A DNA stretch of 64,000 nt from Proteiniclasticum sp043951855 (GCF_043951855.1 NZ_JBINJW010000009.1:30672-94671), one strand, 5' to 3'; positions 1-9,020 are shown, counted from the stretch's first letter. The notes: generated from the sequence alone by a model not told the origin. Made by a program: numbers and translations.

Positions 1-512
1 AGGTCAGACAGAGAAGAAAGATCAGTGTCAAGGTTCCTGCCGGTGTTGATTCAGGCAATGTGATGCCGCTGAGAGGTCAGGGAGACAAGGGAGCGAAAGG
101 GGGTCCTTCAGGGGATCTTCATATCGTGATCAATGTGAAGCCACACAAGTTCTTTATCCGAAAGGGCAATGACATTTATGTGGATACACATATCAATATC
201 GCGGAGGCTGCACTAGGCAAAGAAGTGAAGGTGCCTACCATCGATGGCGATGTGTCTTATGAAATTCCATCTGGAACACAGTCCGGAACACTATTCAGAT
301 TAAAAGGAAAAGGTGTTACCATGGTCAATTCCAGAAGCGGAGCAAGAGGAGACCAGTATGTCAATGTGATCGTGGATGTGCCGAAGAAGCTGAACGATGC
401 GCAGAAAGAAGCGCTGTATCAGTTTATGGAAGCTTCCGGTCAGATCATCGATCGCGGTGAAAAAGAGGACAGGAAAGACAAGAAGGAAAAGAAAAAGTTC
501 GGGATCTTCTAG
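1..512 (+). CDS. dnaJ: Chaperone DnaJ, C-terminal part (gene cut by window start)
   Basis: The reading frame is open from base 3 and gives the last 169 residues of DnaJ, the J-domain co-chaperone that delivers unfolded clients to DnaK in the cytoplasm. What is visible is the substrate-binding C-terminal region: VKVPAGVDSGNVMPLRGQGD near the start, then GDLHIVINV, and the second beta-sandwich with DGDVSYEIPSGTQSG and LKGKGV. The J domain, the glycine-rich linker and the zinc fingers lie upstream of the window. The end is lysine-rich (KKEKKKFGIF). The gene is followed by prmA, rsmE and mtaB, the usual Clostridia order after dnaJ, so hrcA-grpE-dnaK is expected to the left. Confidence 0.95.
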   Translation, partial: VRQRRKISVKVPAGVDSGNVMPLRGQGDKGAKGGPSGDLHIVINVKPHKFFIRKGNDIYVDTHINIAEAALGKEVKVPTIDGDVSYEIPSGTQSGTLFRLKGKGVTMVNSRSGARGDQYVNVIVDVPKKLNDAQKEALYQFMEASGQIIDRGEKEDRKDKKEKKKFGIF

Positions 513-541
513 GATGCTGAAATAAAGATCAGAAGAAGGGT

Positions 542-576
542 AGCCTCAGCTGTTCCATGATGGAACGGCTGGGGCT
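542..576 (+). terminator. Long hairpin between dnaJ and prmA
   Basis: AGCCTCAGCTGTTCC at 542-556 pairs with GGAACGGCTGGGGCT at 562-576 through 15 pairs, two of them G-U, with a 5-base loop. No T run follows, so it is a weak terminator, an attenuator, or an mRNA-stability hairpin separating the chaperone genes from prmA. The rest of 577-770 holds no convincing gene. Confidence 0.5.
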
Positions 577-787
577 AATCCTATGTAAAGTTCGCGGATT
601 TACTACAATAGGAAATAAGTGTATGATAATAAGGACAATGAAGACAAGAACCGTAATCAGAAACGGAAGAATAAAAGTTCAGCATTGCTGTAGTCAAGAC
701 AAAGCAGCAACTGATGCTGATGCAAGGAAAGCTTCAGTGTGTCGTATAGGAAATAAGCAGTGATTACAGATGTAGGAGATGAAATAT

Positions 788-1732
788 ATGAGTACATGGA
801 ATGAAATAAAAATTATCCTGAAGGAAGAAGACTTAGAGTACATTCAAGGTATACTATATTCTATGGATGTCAAGGGTATTTCCATTGAAGATCCAAGTGA
901 TCTTCTTGATCGGGAACAGGGCCCCCTGACATGGGACTTTGCCGATATCAATATCTTTGAATACGGAGAAGATAAAGCAGTGGTGAGAGCCTACTTCAAC
1001 ATGGATGAAGATGTGAAGGAAGTCATCCGTGAAATCCGGACCAGAATCGAAAACGCCAAGGAATTCGGTGTGGTCATAGAAGGTTATGAAATCTTCTCGG
1101 AAGAGGTCAACGAAAATGACTGGGCCAATGAATGGAAAAAGTATTACAAGCCCACAAGAGTCGGGCATAAGTTTGTCATCAAACCTTTATGGGAAGACTA
1201 TGAGGCGGAGGGGGATGAAATCATCCTCAATATGGATCCGGGTATGGCTTTCGGTACAGGGACCCATGAAACCACGAGGCTTTGCCTTGAGGCCATTGAG
1301 GATCATATGAGAAACGATACAAGAGTATTTGACATCGGTACCGGGTCTGGAATTCTGGCCATAGGGGCTTCAAAGCTTGGAGCCGGAGAAGTGGTAGGGG
1401 TGGACCTTGATATTGTTGCGGTGGATTCAGCCAGAGAAAATGTAGCGTATAACCATCTCAGAAATGTTGAAATTCTCCATGGGAATCTCATGGATGTGGT
1501 GGAGGGTACAGCGGATATCATCGTGGCCAATATCATTGCGGAAGTCATACTTGTTCTCATTGATGATGTGAAGAAGAAAATCAATGTGGATGGTGTGTTC
1601 ATTGCTTCAGGCATCATCAGAGAGAAAGAGAAAATGGTGACTGATGCACTGCATGAAAAAGGTTTTTCCATCAAAGAAGTGAGAAGAGAGGGAGAATGGG
1701 TCTGTATTGTATCGGAGGTGTCTCATGCATAA
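788..1732 (+). CDS. prmA: Ribosomal protein L11 methyltransferase PrmA
   Basis: PrmA trimethylates lysines and the N-terminus of ribosomal protein L11 using S-adenosylmethionine. The 314-residue protein has the N-terminal L11-recognition half and a Rossmann-type methyltransferase half with the SAM loop DIGTGSG at about residue 182 and the family motif VANIIAEV near residue 246. I chose ATG 788 because AGGAG at 774-778 lies 9 bases before it; the earlier in-frame ATG at 779 touches the ribosome binding site. The end overlaps the start of rsmE by eight bases, implying translational coupling. The length is normal for the family. Confidence 0.93.
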   Translation: MSTWNEIKIILKEEDLEYIQGILYSMDVKGISIEDPSDLLDREQGPLTWDFADINIFEYGEDKAVVRAYFNMDEDVKEVIREIRTRIENAKEFGVVIEGYEIFSEEVNENDWANEWKKYYKPTRVGHKFVIKPLWEDYEAEGDEIILNMDPGMAFGTGTHETTRLCLEAIEDHMRNDTRVFDIGTGSGILAIGASKLGAGEVVGVDLDIVAVDSARENVAYNHLRNVEILHGNLMDVVEGTADIIVANIIAEVILVLIDDVKKKINVDGVFIASGIIREKEKMVTDALHEKGFSIKEVRREGEWVCIVSEVSHA

Positions 1733-2462
1733 GTTTTTCACAGATGAGATCGAGGATTCTTTAGCGATCATTTCAGGGGATGATCATAAACATCTCTCAC
1801 GTGTACTGCGACTGAAAGAAGGAGACTCCGTCATGATCAATGACCTGAACGGAGTTGATTATCTTGCACAGATCGAAGTCATCGAAAAACAGGTCACAAG
1901 AGTCGAACTGAGAGAGAAAATAGAAGAAAGCAACGAAAGCTGTCTTGGCGTCACACTATATCAGGGCCTTCCCAAAGCCGGCAAGATGGATCTCATCGTT
2001 CAGAAGGCCACTGAGCTGGGGGTCAATCGCATCGTACCGGTCATTACGGAAAGAGTGGTGGTGAAAAGCAGTTCGGAATTCAAAAAACTGGATCGCCTGA
2101 AACGAATCACTCTGGAAGCTGCGAAACAGTCCAAGAGAAGCAGAATTCCTGTGATTGAACTTCCTATGGATTTTCACGAAGTTCTTCAGGATATGAAAAA
2201 AAATGAGATTCTCATCGTACCTTATGAAAACGTCGAGAACTACGGATTCAGTGCGCTCAAGAAAGAACTCTGCGAACTGAAATCCTGTGGGATTCTCATT
2301 GGTCCTGAAGGTGGATTCACGGAGGATGAAATCAGGTCACTCCGTGAGAAGGGTGCGAAAATCGTAACGTTAGGAAACAGAATACTACGCACTGAGACGG
2401 CAGGATTCACTGCAATCACCATGGCTCAGCTGCTTTATGGAGATATGGGAGGAAAGATATAG
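1725..2462 (+). CDS. rsmE: 16S rRNA m3U1498 methyltransferase RsmE
   Basis: A SPOUT-class methyltransferase that makes N3-methyluridine at position 1498 of 16S rRNA. The 245-residue protein starts with the typical MHKFF and an N-terminal PUA-like segment (DDHKHLSRVLRLKEGD), followed by the trefoil-knot SAM site seen as IGPEGGFTEDE (about residues 192-202) and LGNRILRTETAGF. ATG 1725 is preceded by GGAGG at 1714-1718; a longer in-frame version from 1707 would have no ribosome binding site. It sits between prmA and mtaB with an overlap upstream and no gap downstream, so the three genes are probably one message. Confidence 0.93.
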   Translation: MHKFFTDEIEDSLAIISGDDHKHLSRVLRLKEGDSVMINDLNGVDYLAQIEVIEKQVTRVELREKIEESNESCLGVTLYQGLPKAGKMDLIVQKATELGVNRIVPVITERVVVKSSSEFKKLDRLKRITLEAAKQSKRSRIPVIELPMDFHEVLQDMKKNEILIVPYENVENYGFSALKKELCELKSCGILIGPEGGFTEDEIRSLREKGAKIVTLGNRILRTETAGFTAITMAQLLYGDMGGKI

Positions 2463-3761
2463 ATGAAAGTTGCATTTCAGACCCTTGGCTGCCGAGTGAA
2501 TGTCTACGATTCGGAAGCCATGATCGAAATGTTCAAGAAGGACGGATACGAACTGGTGGATTTCACTGAATCCGCGGATGTGTATGTGATCAACACCTGT
2601 ACTGTCACCAATATGGGAGACAAGAAATCCAGACAGTACATCAGCCGTGCCAAAAGAACGAACAAGGATGCTGTGGTGGCGGTGGTCGGATGCTATTCGC
2701 AGGTGAGCAAAGAAGATGTCATGGAGATTCCTGGTGTGGACGTGATCCTAGGTTCAAGGAACAAAAGCGATATCGTATTTCATGTGAACCGCTCAAGATC
2801 GGAAAAAAAGCAGATTGTGGAAGTCACAGACAAGCTTCTGCTGAATTCAAAATTCGAGGATCTGGGGGTCACGGGCTATGAAGGAAAGACGAGAGCCTTT
2901 CTCAAGATACAGGATGGCTGCAACCGCTTCTGTTCCTACTGCATCATTCCTTACGCAAGAGGGGGCTTGTCCAGTAAAAATCCGGACAGTGTACTGAAGG
3001 AGATCCGGAAACTGGCCGAGGAAGGTTTTTCGGAGGTCATTCTTTCCGGAATCCATATTGCATCCTATGGACATGATTTACCTGAGAAGATGGATTTACT
3101 GGACCTTCTGGAAGATATCGAGTCCATCGAAGGTATCAAGAGAGTCAGAATCGGCTCTATTGAACCTATGTTTTTCAGGGATGGCAGAATGGATCGTATC
3201 GTGAAACTGAAGAAGCTCTGTCCTCATTTTCATCTGTCTCTACAGTCCGGGTCTTCGGAAACCTTAGTGAGAATGAACAGAAGATATACGCCGGAGGATT
3301 TCAGAGATGTTGTGGAAGAAATCAGAAGCAGACTTCCTGGAGCCTCCATCACGACCGATGTCATTGTGGGATTCCCAGGCGAAACGGAAGAGGAATTCAA
3401 TGAAACCCTTTCTTTTCTCGATCAGGTCAAGCTCACAAAGGTCCATACATTCAAATACAGCCCAAGAAAGGGAACACCGGCATATAACATGAAAGATCAG
3501 GTGGATGGCAATGAAAAAGACCGTCGAAGCAAGCTGATCATGGCGCAGAGCGATGCGCATGAAGATGACTTTCTGAAGGGTTATGCAGGAAAAACGTGCG
3601 AAGTTCTTTTTGAAGAAGGAAAAGATGGCATACACATGGGATTTACCGCAAACTATATGAAAGTGAGCGTGCGATCCGACGAAAATATTCAGGGCAGATA
3701 TCTTTCGACGAAAATCCTGAGCGTGGAGAATCAGATGCTCATCGGTGAAATCGCGGAATAA
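2463..3761 (+). CDS. mtaB: tRNA t6A37 methylthiotransferase MtaB
   Basis: A radical-SAM methylthiotransferase converting t6A to ms2t6A at position 37 of ANN-decoding tRNAs. The 432-residue protein has the N-terminal UPF0004 domain with LGCRVN (C10) and NTCTVT, the radical-SAM cluster CNRFCSYC (C153, C157, C160), and a C-terminal TRAM-like end. GCRVN and the SRQYISRAKR region favour MtaB over RimO or MiaB. The start ATG directly follows the rsmE stop, with AGGAAAG as ribosome binding site inside rsmE. The two iron-sulfur clusters fit an anaerobe. Confidence 0.92.
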   Translation: MKVAFQTLGCRVNVYDSEAMIEMFKKDGYELVDFTESADVYVINTCTVTNMGDKKSRQYISRAKRTNKDAVVAVVGCYSQVSKEDVMEIPGVDVILGSRNKSDIVFHVNRSRSEKKQIVEVTDKLLLNSKFEDLGVTGYEGKTRAFLKIQDGCNRFCSYCIIPYARGGLSSKNPDSVLKEIRKLAEEGFSEVILSGIHIASYGHDLPEKMDLLDLLEDIESIEGIKRVRIGSIEPMFFRDGRMDRIVKLKKLCPHFHLSLQSGSSETLVRMNRRYTPEDFRDVVEEIRSRLPGASITTDVIVGFPGETEEEFNETLSFLDQVKLTKVHTFKYSPRKGTPAYNMKDQVDGNEKDRRSKLIMAQSDAHEDDFLKGYAGKTCEVLFEEGKDGIHMGFTANYMKVSVRSDENIQGRYLSTKILSVENQMLIGEIAE

Positions 3762-3778
3762 ATTATTCATGATAAATA

Positions 3779-3808
3779 TTCACATTTCTTCCTTTTAACG
3801 TGTATAAT
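3779..3808 (+). promoter_or_regulatory. Predicted sigma-A promoter of the HIT gene
   Basis: TTCACA at 3779-3784 and a perfect TATAAT at 3803-3808 are separated by 18 bases, 36 bases before the HIT-protein start. It lies in the only sizeable gap between mtaB and the HIT gene. Confidence 0.55.
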
Positions 3809-3843
3809 GATTATAAATATAAATGGTAAAGGGGGGATCATTC

Positions 3844-4185
3844 ATGGATTGTCTGTTCTGCAGGATCATTGCCGGAGAAATCCCATCTGAGAAGGTGTAT
3901 GAAGACGAAGATCTTTTTGCCTTCAGGGATATAGATCCGAAAGCGCCTACCCATATCCTCGTAATTCCAAAAAAACATATTCAGTCTGTGAACCAGATTG
4001 ATGAAAATAATGTAGGTCTGATTTCGAAAGCCTATCTGGTATTGAAAAAGCTGGCTGAAGAAGAAGGAATTGAACAATCCGGGTATCGGATTGTAGTTAA
4101 TACCAATGAGGATGGCGGTCAGTCTGTCGGACATTTGCATTTCCATTTATTGGGTGGAAGAAGTTTATCATGGCCTCCAGGCTAA
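3844..4185 (+). CDS. HIT-family nucleotide hydrolase (HinT-like)
   Basis: A 113-residue histidine-triad protein, the size of HinT phosphoramidases, which hydrolyse AMP-linked phosphoramidates such as lysyl-AMP by-products. The N-terminus CLFCRIIAGEIPSEKVYEDE is typical, and the catalytic triad is HLHFHLL with histidines at 97, 99 and 101, followed by GGRSLSWPPG. ATG 3844 was chosen because a run of six G's at 3831-3836 provides the ribosome binding site; the upstream in-frame start at 3823 does not have one. CxxC near the N-terminus is common in Gram-positive members and can bind zinc. Confidence 0.9.
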   Translation: MDCLFCRIIAGEIPSEKVYEDEDLFAFRDIDPKAPTHILVIPKKHIQSVNQIDENNVGLISKAYLVLKKLAEEEGIEQSGYRIVVNTNEDGGQSVGHLHFHLLGGRSLSWPPG

Positions 4186-4189
4186 AACA

Positions 4190-4218
4190 TTGACTGATGA
4201 TTGTTTTTATACTATAAT
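4190..4218 (+). promoter_or_regulatory. Strong sigma-A promoter of rpsU
   Basis: TTGACT at 4190-4195, exactly 17 bases, then TATAAT at 4213-4218. It begins five bases after the HIT stop codon and sits about 70 bases before rpsU, so rpsU-yqeY can be transcribed independently of the upstream cluster. Confidence 0.75.
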
Positions 4219-4285
4219 TATCAGTGTGTTATTTTGCACTAAGGCTGATATTTATATTTTTAACTAGCGGAGGGAGGGATAATGA

Positions 4286-4462
4286 ATGTCAGAAATCAAA
4301 GTTGGAGAAAATGAATCTTTAGAGAATGCTCTTAGAAGATTTAAGAAGAAATGTGCCAGATCAGGAATTCTTGGTGAAGTAAGAAAGAGAGAACATTATG
4401 AAAAGCCAAGCGTGAAGAAGAAGCTTAAATCAGAAGCTGCGAGAAAGAGAAAGTTCAAATAG
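4286..4462 (+). CDS. rpsU: 30S ribosomal protein S21
   Basis: A 58-codon gene encoding the small, strongly basic S21 of the 30S subunit, which helps mRNA engagement near the 16S rRNA 3' end. The protein starts MSEIKVGENESLENALRRFK and continues with KKCARSGILGEVRKREHYEKPS and a lysine/arginine-rich tail ending ARKRKFK, all diagnostic. ATG 4286 is preceded by GGAGGGAGGG at 4269-4278. It is too short for most ORF cut-offs. The association HIT-rpsU-yqeY is standard in Clostridia and Bacilli. Confidence 0.95.
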   Translation: MSEIKVGENESLENALRRFKKKCARSGILGEVRKREHYEKPSVKKKLKSEAARKRKFK

Positions 4463-4485
4463 TAGCTGTTGAAGAAGGTGTGATC

Positions 4486-4932
4486 ATGACGATCAAGGAA
4501 CAGATTCAGACTGACTGGAAGAATGCACTGAAAAGTAAAGACAAAGAGAAAGCCAGTGTATTAAGCATGGCTAAATCTGCTATACTTTATGCAGAAAAAG
4601 AATCAAAATCCGAGTTGTCTGAAGACAGAATCATAGAGATAATAGCCAGAGAAGTGAAAATGAGAAGAGATGCTGTAGCGGAGTTTGAAAAGGGAAACAG
4701 AAGTGACCTGGTTGAGCAAAGCAGATTTGAAATAGAAACTTTATTGAGTTATCTACCAAAGCAGTTAAAAGAAGAAGAAATAATTGAATTGGTTGAGAAT
4801 ACAGCTGAAGAAATAGGCGCAAATAACATAAAAGACATGGGGAAACTCATGGCAGCACTCAAGCCGCTTACTACAGGTAAAGCAGACGGTAAACTTGTGA
4901 GCACTCTGGTGAAAAATTATTTAACTAAGTAG
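4486..4932 (+). CDS. yqeY: GatB/YqeY domain protein
   Basis: A 148-residue YqeY-family protein, homologous to the C-terminal tRNA-binding domain of the amidotransferase subunit GatB. Its exact function is unknown; the domain probably binds RNA. The sequence is an all-helical YqeY with MAKSAILYAEKESK, LLSYLPKQL and the closing MGKLMAALKP motif. ATG 4486 is preferred over GTG 4480 because GAAGAAGG at 4471-4478 is then 7 bases away. It follows rpsU by 23 bases and is closed by a strong terminator. Confidence 0.9.
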   Translation: MTIKEQIQTDWKNALKSKDKEKASVLSMAKSAILYAEKESKSELSEDRIIEIIAREVKMRRDAVAEFEKGNRSDLVEQSRFEIETLLSYLPKQLKEEEIIELVENTAEEIGANNIKDMGKLMAALKPLTTGKADGKLVSTLVKNYLTK

Positions 4933-4937
4933 AATGA

Positions 4938-4976
4938 ACTCATCCTGAATCCGAAAGGAACAGGATGAGTTTTTTT
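4938..4976 (+). terminator. Rho-independent terminator after yqeY
   Basis: ACTCATCCTG at 4938-4947 pairs perfectly with CAGGATGAGT at 4961-4970, followed by a T run to 4976. It ends the rpsU-yqeY unit. The remaining stretch to 5248 shows no supported gene; a 59-codon open frame at 5040-5219 lacks a ribosome binding site. Confidence 0.88.
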
Positions 4977-5248
4977 CAGTATTCATTCATGAAATATGAC
5001 TTCAATTGCAGAAAATCCTACAGGTGAAACAGAAATCGCATGTGCGTGAACCAGTCCGATTCATATATGATAAAGGATAAGGCCAGGTGGTTCATTCTCT
5101 ATCTGAAATCAGCCGATCCTAAGAAGCGTTGTGCTGCTTTTGGAAAGAATTCTTCATCTTCTGTCATAAGAGCTGAAGCCGTTCAGATTTCTATTGATAT
5201 AAATAATACGATAAAGTAAGATGAAGGTACGGATAAAGGGGGATTCTT

Positions 5249-5752
5249 ATGTGGAGAAAGTATGGATTGAATATAGCCGCTCTGATCATTATGATGATCG
5301 TTAGAATGATTATTGTTCCCGCTGTATTGCCGAAAGAATATGGAGCCTATCCAAGAATCATGTCCTATCAGATTCGAAGGGACTATCCTATGTATGATCT
5401 TGTCAACCTGAGAAATCTGGAAAGTGCATCGGTTCGATCCGGTTATTCCATGGAAACATTGATTGCCATTGATTTACTCATGAAAAATCAGATGGATCCC
5501 TTGAAAGCGCAGAACAGCATTGAAGAGGAGTTCGAAGAAATACCCATGCCTGAAACCTTCAAAATGGAACTGCTGCCTGATAAAATATCAGAAGTCCATC
5601 AAACCTATGACAGACCGGTAAGGCTCATTGCCATACTGTTTGAAATCACCATGGTGATCATACTGGCTACAATCCTCTACTATGTGCTGTTCTACTTTGA
5701 TCATAAAAGAAGGATTCAGCAGGAGAAGCGTTTTAATGAGAGAATTGTCTGA
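5249..5752 (+). CDS. Unknown protein with two membrane helices
   Basis: I do not recognise this 167-residue protein. A hydrophobic helix spans about residues 8-26 (NIAALIIMMIVRMIIVPAVL) and a second about 124-148 (IAILFEITMVIILATILYYV), with an acidic, methionine-rich segment of roughly 95 residues between them and a basic tail (DHKRRIQQEKRFNERIV). The topology suggests a membrane protein with a soluble loop outside and both ends inside. AAAGGGGG before ATG 5249 is a good ribosome binding site. It stands alone between two terminators. Confidence 0.6.
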   Translation: MWRKYGLNIAALIIMMIVRMIIVPAVLPKEYGAYPRIMSYQIRRDYPMYDLVNLRNLESASVRSGYSMETLIAIDLLMKNQMDPLKAQNSIEEEFEEIPMPETFKMELLPDKISEVHQTYDRPVRLIAILFEITMVIILATILYYVLFYFDHKRRIQQEKRFNERIV

Positions 5753-5787
5753 TATGGTTCATAAAGAAAAAAGAGTGTAGAATAGGA

Positions 5788-5829
5788 AATCGGGTTATAA
5801 TAAGATAATGATTATAACTCGATTTTTTT
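5788..5829 (+). terminator. Rho-independent terminator after the 167-residue membrane protein
   Basis: AATCGGGTTATAA at 5788-5800 pairs with TTATAACTCGATT at 5812-5824 (one G-U pair), with an 11-base loop and a T run at 5823-5829. It lies 36 bases after the stop of the upstream gene and only 26 bases before the next start. Confidence 0.82.
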
Positions 5830-5854
5830 CGAGCCGGTTCGAATGGAGGAAAGT

Positions 5855-6832
5855 ATGAAAAACAAAGCATTGATATTAAATCTGAAGGATGAGAAAATCA
5901 TCGCAGAATACGAGAATATGGCGTGGAAGCCACTGGAAAAGGGAGAGGTCAGAGTGAAAACCGCTTTCTCAGGAATCAATTTCAAAGACAGGCTGGCGCT
6001 GATTCCGGAAAGCAGGGTGATCAGGAAATATCCCATGGTTCCGGGGATTGATTTTTCAGGTTATGTGGAGGAAAGCAATTCATCACAGTTCAACCAGGGA
6101 GATCAGGTCTTTGTTACGGGGCTGGGTTACGGCACCGATCGATTCGGCGGATTCTCGGAGTATGTGACGGTGAAGGAGAATGATCTCTGCACAGTTCCAG
6201 ATGGACTGACTCTAAAAGAAGTGATGCAGATCGGAACTGCCGGTTTCACAGCTGCACTGTCCGTGGATGCCGTCGCTTCAGATGAGTCATTAAAGGGTAA
6301 GGAAATTCTTGTGACTGGAGGGACCGGAGGGGTCTCATCTCATGCCGTGATGCTTCTCAGTAAGCTTGGAGCATCTGTTACTGCGGCAACAAGAACGCTT
6401 GAACATGCAGCCTATCTGAAGTCCATCGGGGCAGATGAAGTGATTCTGTTCGAAACACTTCTGGAGAAAAGAAAGCCCTTATCGAAAGAGAGATGGGATG
6501 GGGTGGTTGATGCCACAGGCGGAGAGGCTACAGGTAATCTGCTGACTGAAATCAGATACGGGAAGACTGTAGCTGTCAGTGGAAATCTCTCAGGCGCGAA
6601 ATTCAGTGCAACGGTATTTCCGTTTATACTGCGAGGAATCCGTCTGCAGGGAATCGATTCCGTCTATGCGACGAAAGAGAAGAAGATGAGTCTATTTAAC
6701 AGGATGGCAAGAGAATGGAAGCTTAGCAATCTGGACAGTGTCATCTGTAAAGAAGTTGAATTTGAGAACCTGAAAGAGGAACTGCTACATGAAACCCAAG
6801 GAAATGGAAGGGTTCTGGTGATTTTCAGGTAA
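5855..6832 (+). CDS. Zinc-free alcohol dehydrogenase-like oxidoreductase (YhdH/YhfP type)
   Basis: A 325-residue medium-chain dehydrogenase/reductase of the quinone-oxidoreductase/acrylyl-CoA-reductase branch (YhdH/YhfP). It shows the GroES-like N-terminal domain (FSGINFKDRLAL, PGIDFSGYV) and a Rossmann NADP-binding site TGGTGGVSSHA at about residue 154. No catalytic zinc cysteine/histidine set is visible. The family reduces activated double bonds such as acryloyl-CoA; the true substrate cannot be told. ATG 5855 follows GGAGGA at 5845-5850; the alternative start at 5843 overlaps this site. It seems monocistronic. Confidence 0.82.
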   Translation: MKNKALILNLKDEKIIAEYENMAWKPLEKGEVRVKTAFSGINFKDRLALIPESRVIRKYPMVPGIDFSGYVEESNSSQFNQGDQVFVTGLGYGTDRFGGFSEYVTVKENDLCTVPDGLTLKEVMQIGTAGFTAALSVDAVASDESLKGKEILVTGGTGGVSSHAVMLLSKLGASVTAATRTLEHAAYLKSIGADEVILFETLLEKRKPLSKERWDGVVDATGGEATGNLLTEIRYGKTVAVSGNLSGAKFSATVFPFILRGIRLQGIDSVYATKEKKMSLFNRMAREWKLSNLDSVICKEVEFENLKEELLHETQGNGRVLVIFR

Positions 6833-6961
6833 GGTTCATGGCAAATTGTAGCAATTAGTCCGGGAGTTTGATAAACTGATTATATTAAGTCAACATTCTA
6901 TAGCAGATTGTCTGATTCAACAGGTTCTATCTGGAATGACTCTTTATGGTAAGGAGAATGT

Positions 6962-9019
6962 ATGAAAAGCGAAAGAATGAAGTGGTGGAGACGAGGCGTT
7001 TTTGCGCTGTCCATACTGGTCACTTTTGGAATACTGGTTACCAGTATTGTAAACAAGAAATATGATTTGAAAGTGGGAGATATTGCTCCGGTGGATTTCA
7101 GAGCATCGGTGGATCTGGTGGATGAAATGACTACTGAAGCATTGATCAACGATGCGGTGGATTCTGTGCAGAATCAGTACAGACAGGAGCTGGAAGTTAG
7201 AAGAAGCGCTTTAAAAGAGAACAATGATTTCTTCAACGGCATCATCAATGCACGAAATCCGCTGGTGGAGACAGAGGAGATTGCGGATCTTCTGGCCAAC
7301 AGAGGAACTTACGGCCTATCCGCTGAAGAGTATCTTGTGCTGCTCAATATCGACAACAGCGATCTGAGGTATGCGCTGAACACCATCAACAACAGCATCA
7401 ATAAGATTTACGAGACTCCACTGGAAGAAGATGATGAAAGCAAGATGGAGCGGTCCAGGGCGGAACTGACCGATGTTGTTGACAGCTTCAGTTTTAATGA
7501 TACTGCAAAAGGAGCAATCAAACGGTTTGTGACGACGCTTGTAAAACCGAATTACTTCTTTGATCAGGATGCTACTGAGGCCATGAAAGAGGAAGCAAGG
7601 GAAAGTGTGACTCCGGTTGTCATCAAAAAGAACCAGACGATCGTCAAAGAAGGGGATCCGGTTAATGCGAATCAGCTGGCGATCCTGTCTGAACTTGGTT
7701 ATCTCAATGAAAGCGGATTCAATGCGCTGCCCTTTGCCGGGCTTCTTGCTGCCGTGCTTGTTATTCACGGGATCATCATCTACTATCTGAAGCGTTTCTA
7801 TAAGGCGATTTATGATGATCTTAAGAGAATCACGCTGATTTTTCTTCTCATGGGGCTGGTGCTGGCACTGACAAGATTCATGGTCATCATCAATCCGTTT
7901 CTGGTGCCGTACACATTTCTGCCGATGCTTCTGACGATCCTGGTGAAAAAGAGAATCGGTCAGACTCTGGCTTTGTATAGTGCGATTTTCATCAGTATCA
8001 TAACCGGATTCAATGTTCAGGTGCTCATTATCCTGATGCTGACTTCAGTGCTGAGTGTAATATTCATCAATAAAGTGGAAGAGAGAAATGACATCATAAA
8101 ATCCAGTTTTTACATTGGAGTGGTTGCGTTTCTGCTTTCTCTTGCCATGGGGTTCCTGCTGTCAAATGCGATAACGGATACTTTCAGGAATTCTCTGCTG
8201 GTAGCCAGCGGGGTTCTGCTATCCGGAATTCTTGTAATCGGATTTCTTCCACTTATAGAAAATACGTTCAATGTGGTTACGGAAATCAAACTTCTGGAAC
8301 TGGCAAATCCGAATAATCGGCTTCTAAAGAGGCTTCAGATGGAAGCGCCTGGCACATATCATCACAGTATAATGGTGGGCAACCTGGCAGAAGCAGCAGC
8401 AGAGGAGCTTCATGCCAATAGTATTCTATTGAGAGTGGCTGCGTATTATCATGATATCGGAAAACTTTCCAGACCTCAGTTCTTCAAGGAAAATCAGATC
8501 GGCTCCAAAAATCCTCATGATGAGATCACGCCGAACCTTTCCACGCTGATCATCACCAATCATGTGAAAATCGGTCTTGAAATGGCGGAAAAGGCGAAGC
8601 TCCCTGAAGAAATCAAAGACCTCATCGCCCAGCATCACGGGACTACACTGGTCAAATACTTTTATCTGACTATGAAAAACAATGCGGAAGATCCTGATTC
8701 CATCAAGGAAGAGGATTTCAGATATCCAGGACCAAAACCCAAGACCAGAGAAGCAGGAATCATGATGCTGGCTGACAGTGTGGAAGCAGCGGTCCGAAGC
8801 ATTCCTGATCCGACTTCAGGCAAGGTGGAAGCAATGGTGTATAAGATATTCAAAGACAAGCTTGACGATGGTCAGCTGGATGAATGCGACATCACTTTCA
8901 GTGATGTATCTAGAATCAGAAAGAACTTTTTGAAGACATTTGGCTCGATTTATCACGAAAGAATAGAGTATCCTGAGGATAAAAGAAAGAAAACGAATGA
9001 CAAGAAGACGGGTGAGTAA
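6962..9019 (+). CDS. pgpH: Cyclic-di-AMP phosphodiesterase PgpH (7TM-HD family)
   Basis: A 685-residue membrane phosphodiesterase that degrades c-di-AMP. After a signal-anchor helix (about residues 12-30) there is a roughly 220-residue extracellular 7TMR-HDED domain, seven membrane helices from about 258 to 455, and a cytoplasmic HD domain with YHHSIMVGNLAEAA, the metal motif HDIGK at about 497 and the later HHG. All metal ligands of the HD superfamily appear intact. AAGGAG lies directly before ATG 6962. The pgpH-ybeY-dgkA-cdd-era-recO order is the classical Firmicutes one. Confidence 0.93.
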   Translation: MKSERMKWWRRGVFALSILVTFGILVTSIVNKKYDLKVGDIAPVDFRASVDLVDEMTTEALINDAVDSVQNQYRQELEVRRSALKENNDFFNGIINARNPLVETEEIADLLANRGTYGLSAEEYLVLLNIDNSDLRYALNTINNSINKIYETPLEEDDESKMERSRAELTDVVDSFSFNDTAKGAIKRFVTTLVKPNYFFDQDATEAMKEEARESVTPVVIKKNQTIVKEGDPVNANQLAILSELGYLNESGFNALPFAGLLAAVLVIHGIIIYYLKRFYKAIYDDLKRITLIFLLMGLVLALTRFMVIINPFLVPYTFLPMLLTILVKKRIGQTLALYSAIFISIITGFNVQVLIILMLTSVLSVIFINKVEERNDIIKSSFYIGVVAFLLSLAMGFLLSNAITDTFRNSLLVASGVLLSGILVIGFLPLIENTFNVVTEIKLLELANPNNRLLKRLQMEAPGTYHHSIMVGNLAEAAAEELHANSILLRVAAYYHDIGKLSRPQFFKENQIGSKNPHDEITPNLSTLIITNHVKIGLEMAEKAKLPEEIKDLIAQHHGTTLVKYFYLTMKNNAEDPDSIKEEDFRYPGPKPKTREAGIMMLADSVEAAVRSIPDPTSGKVEAMVYKIFKDKLDDGQLDECDITFSDVSRIRKNFLKTFGSIYHERIEYPEDKRKKTNDKKTGE

Positions 9020-9020
9020 A

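Noticed and set aside
557..763. 68-codon plus-strand frame between dnaJ and prmA
   Set aside because: It starts inside the hairpin loop, has no ribosome binding site, and the sequence has no protein-like pattern.
3264..3770. 168-codon minus-strand frame
   Set aside because: Antisense shadow of mtaB.
5040..5219. 59-codon frame downstream of the yqeY terminator
   Set aside because: The nearest AGGTGA is 13 bases from the start, too far, and the composition is not distinctive; kept as non-coding.
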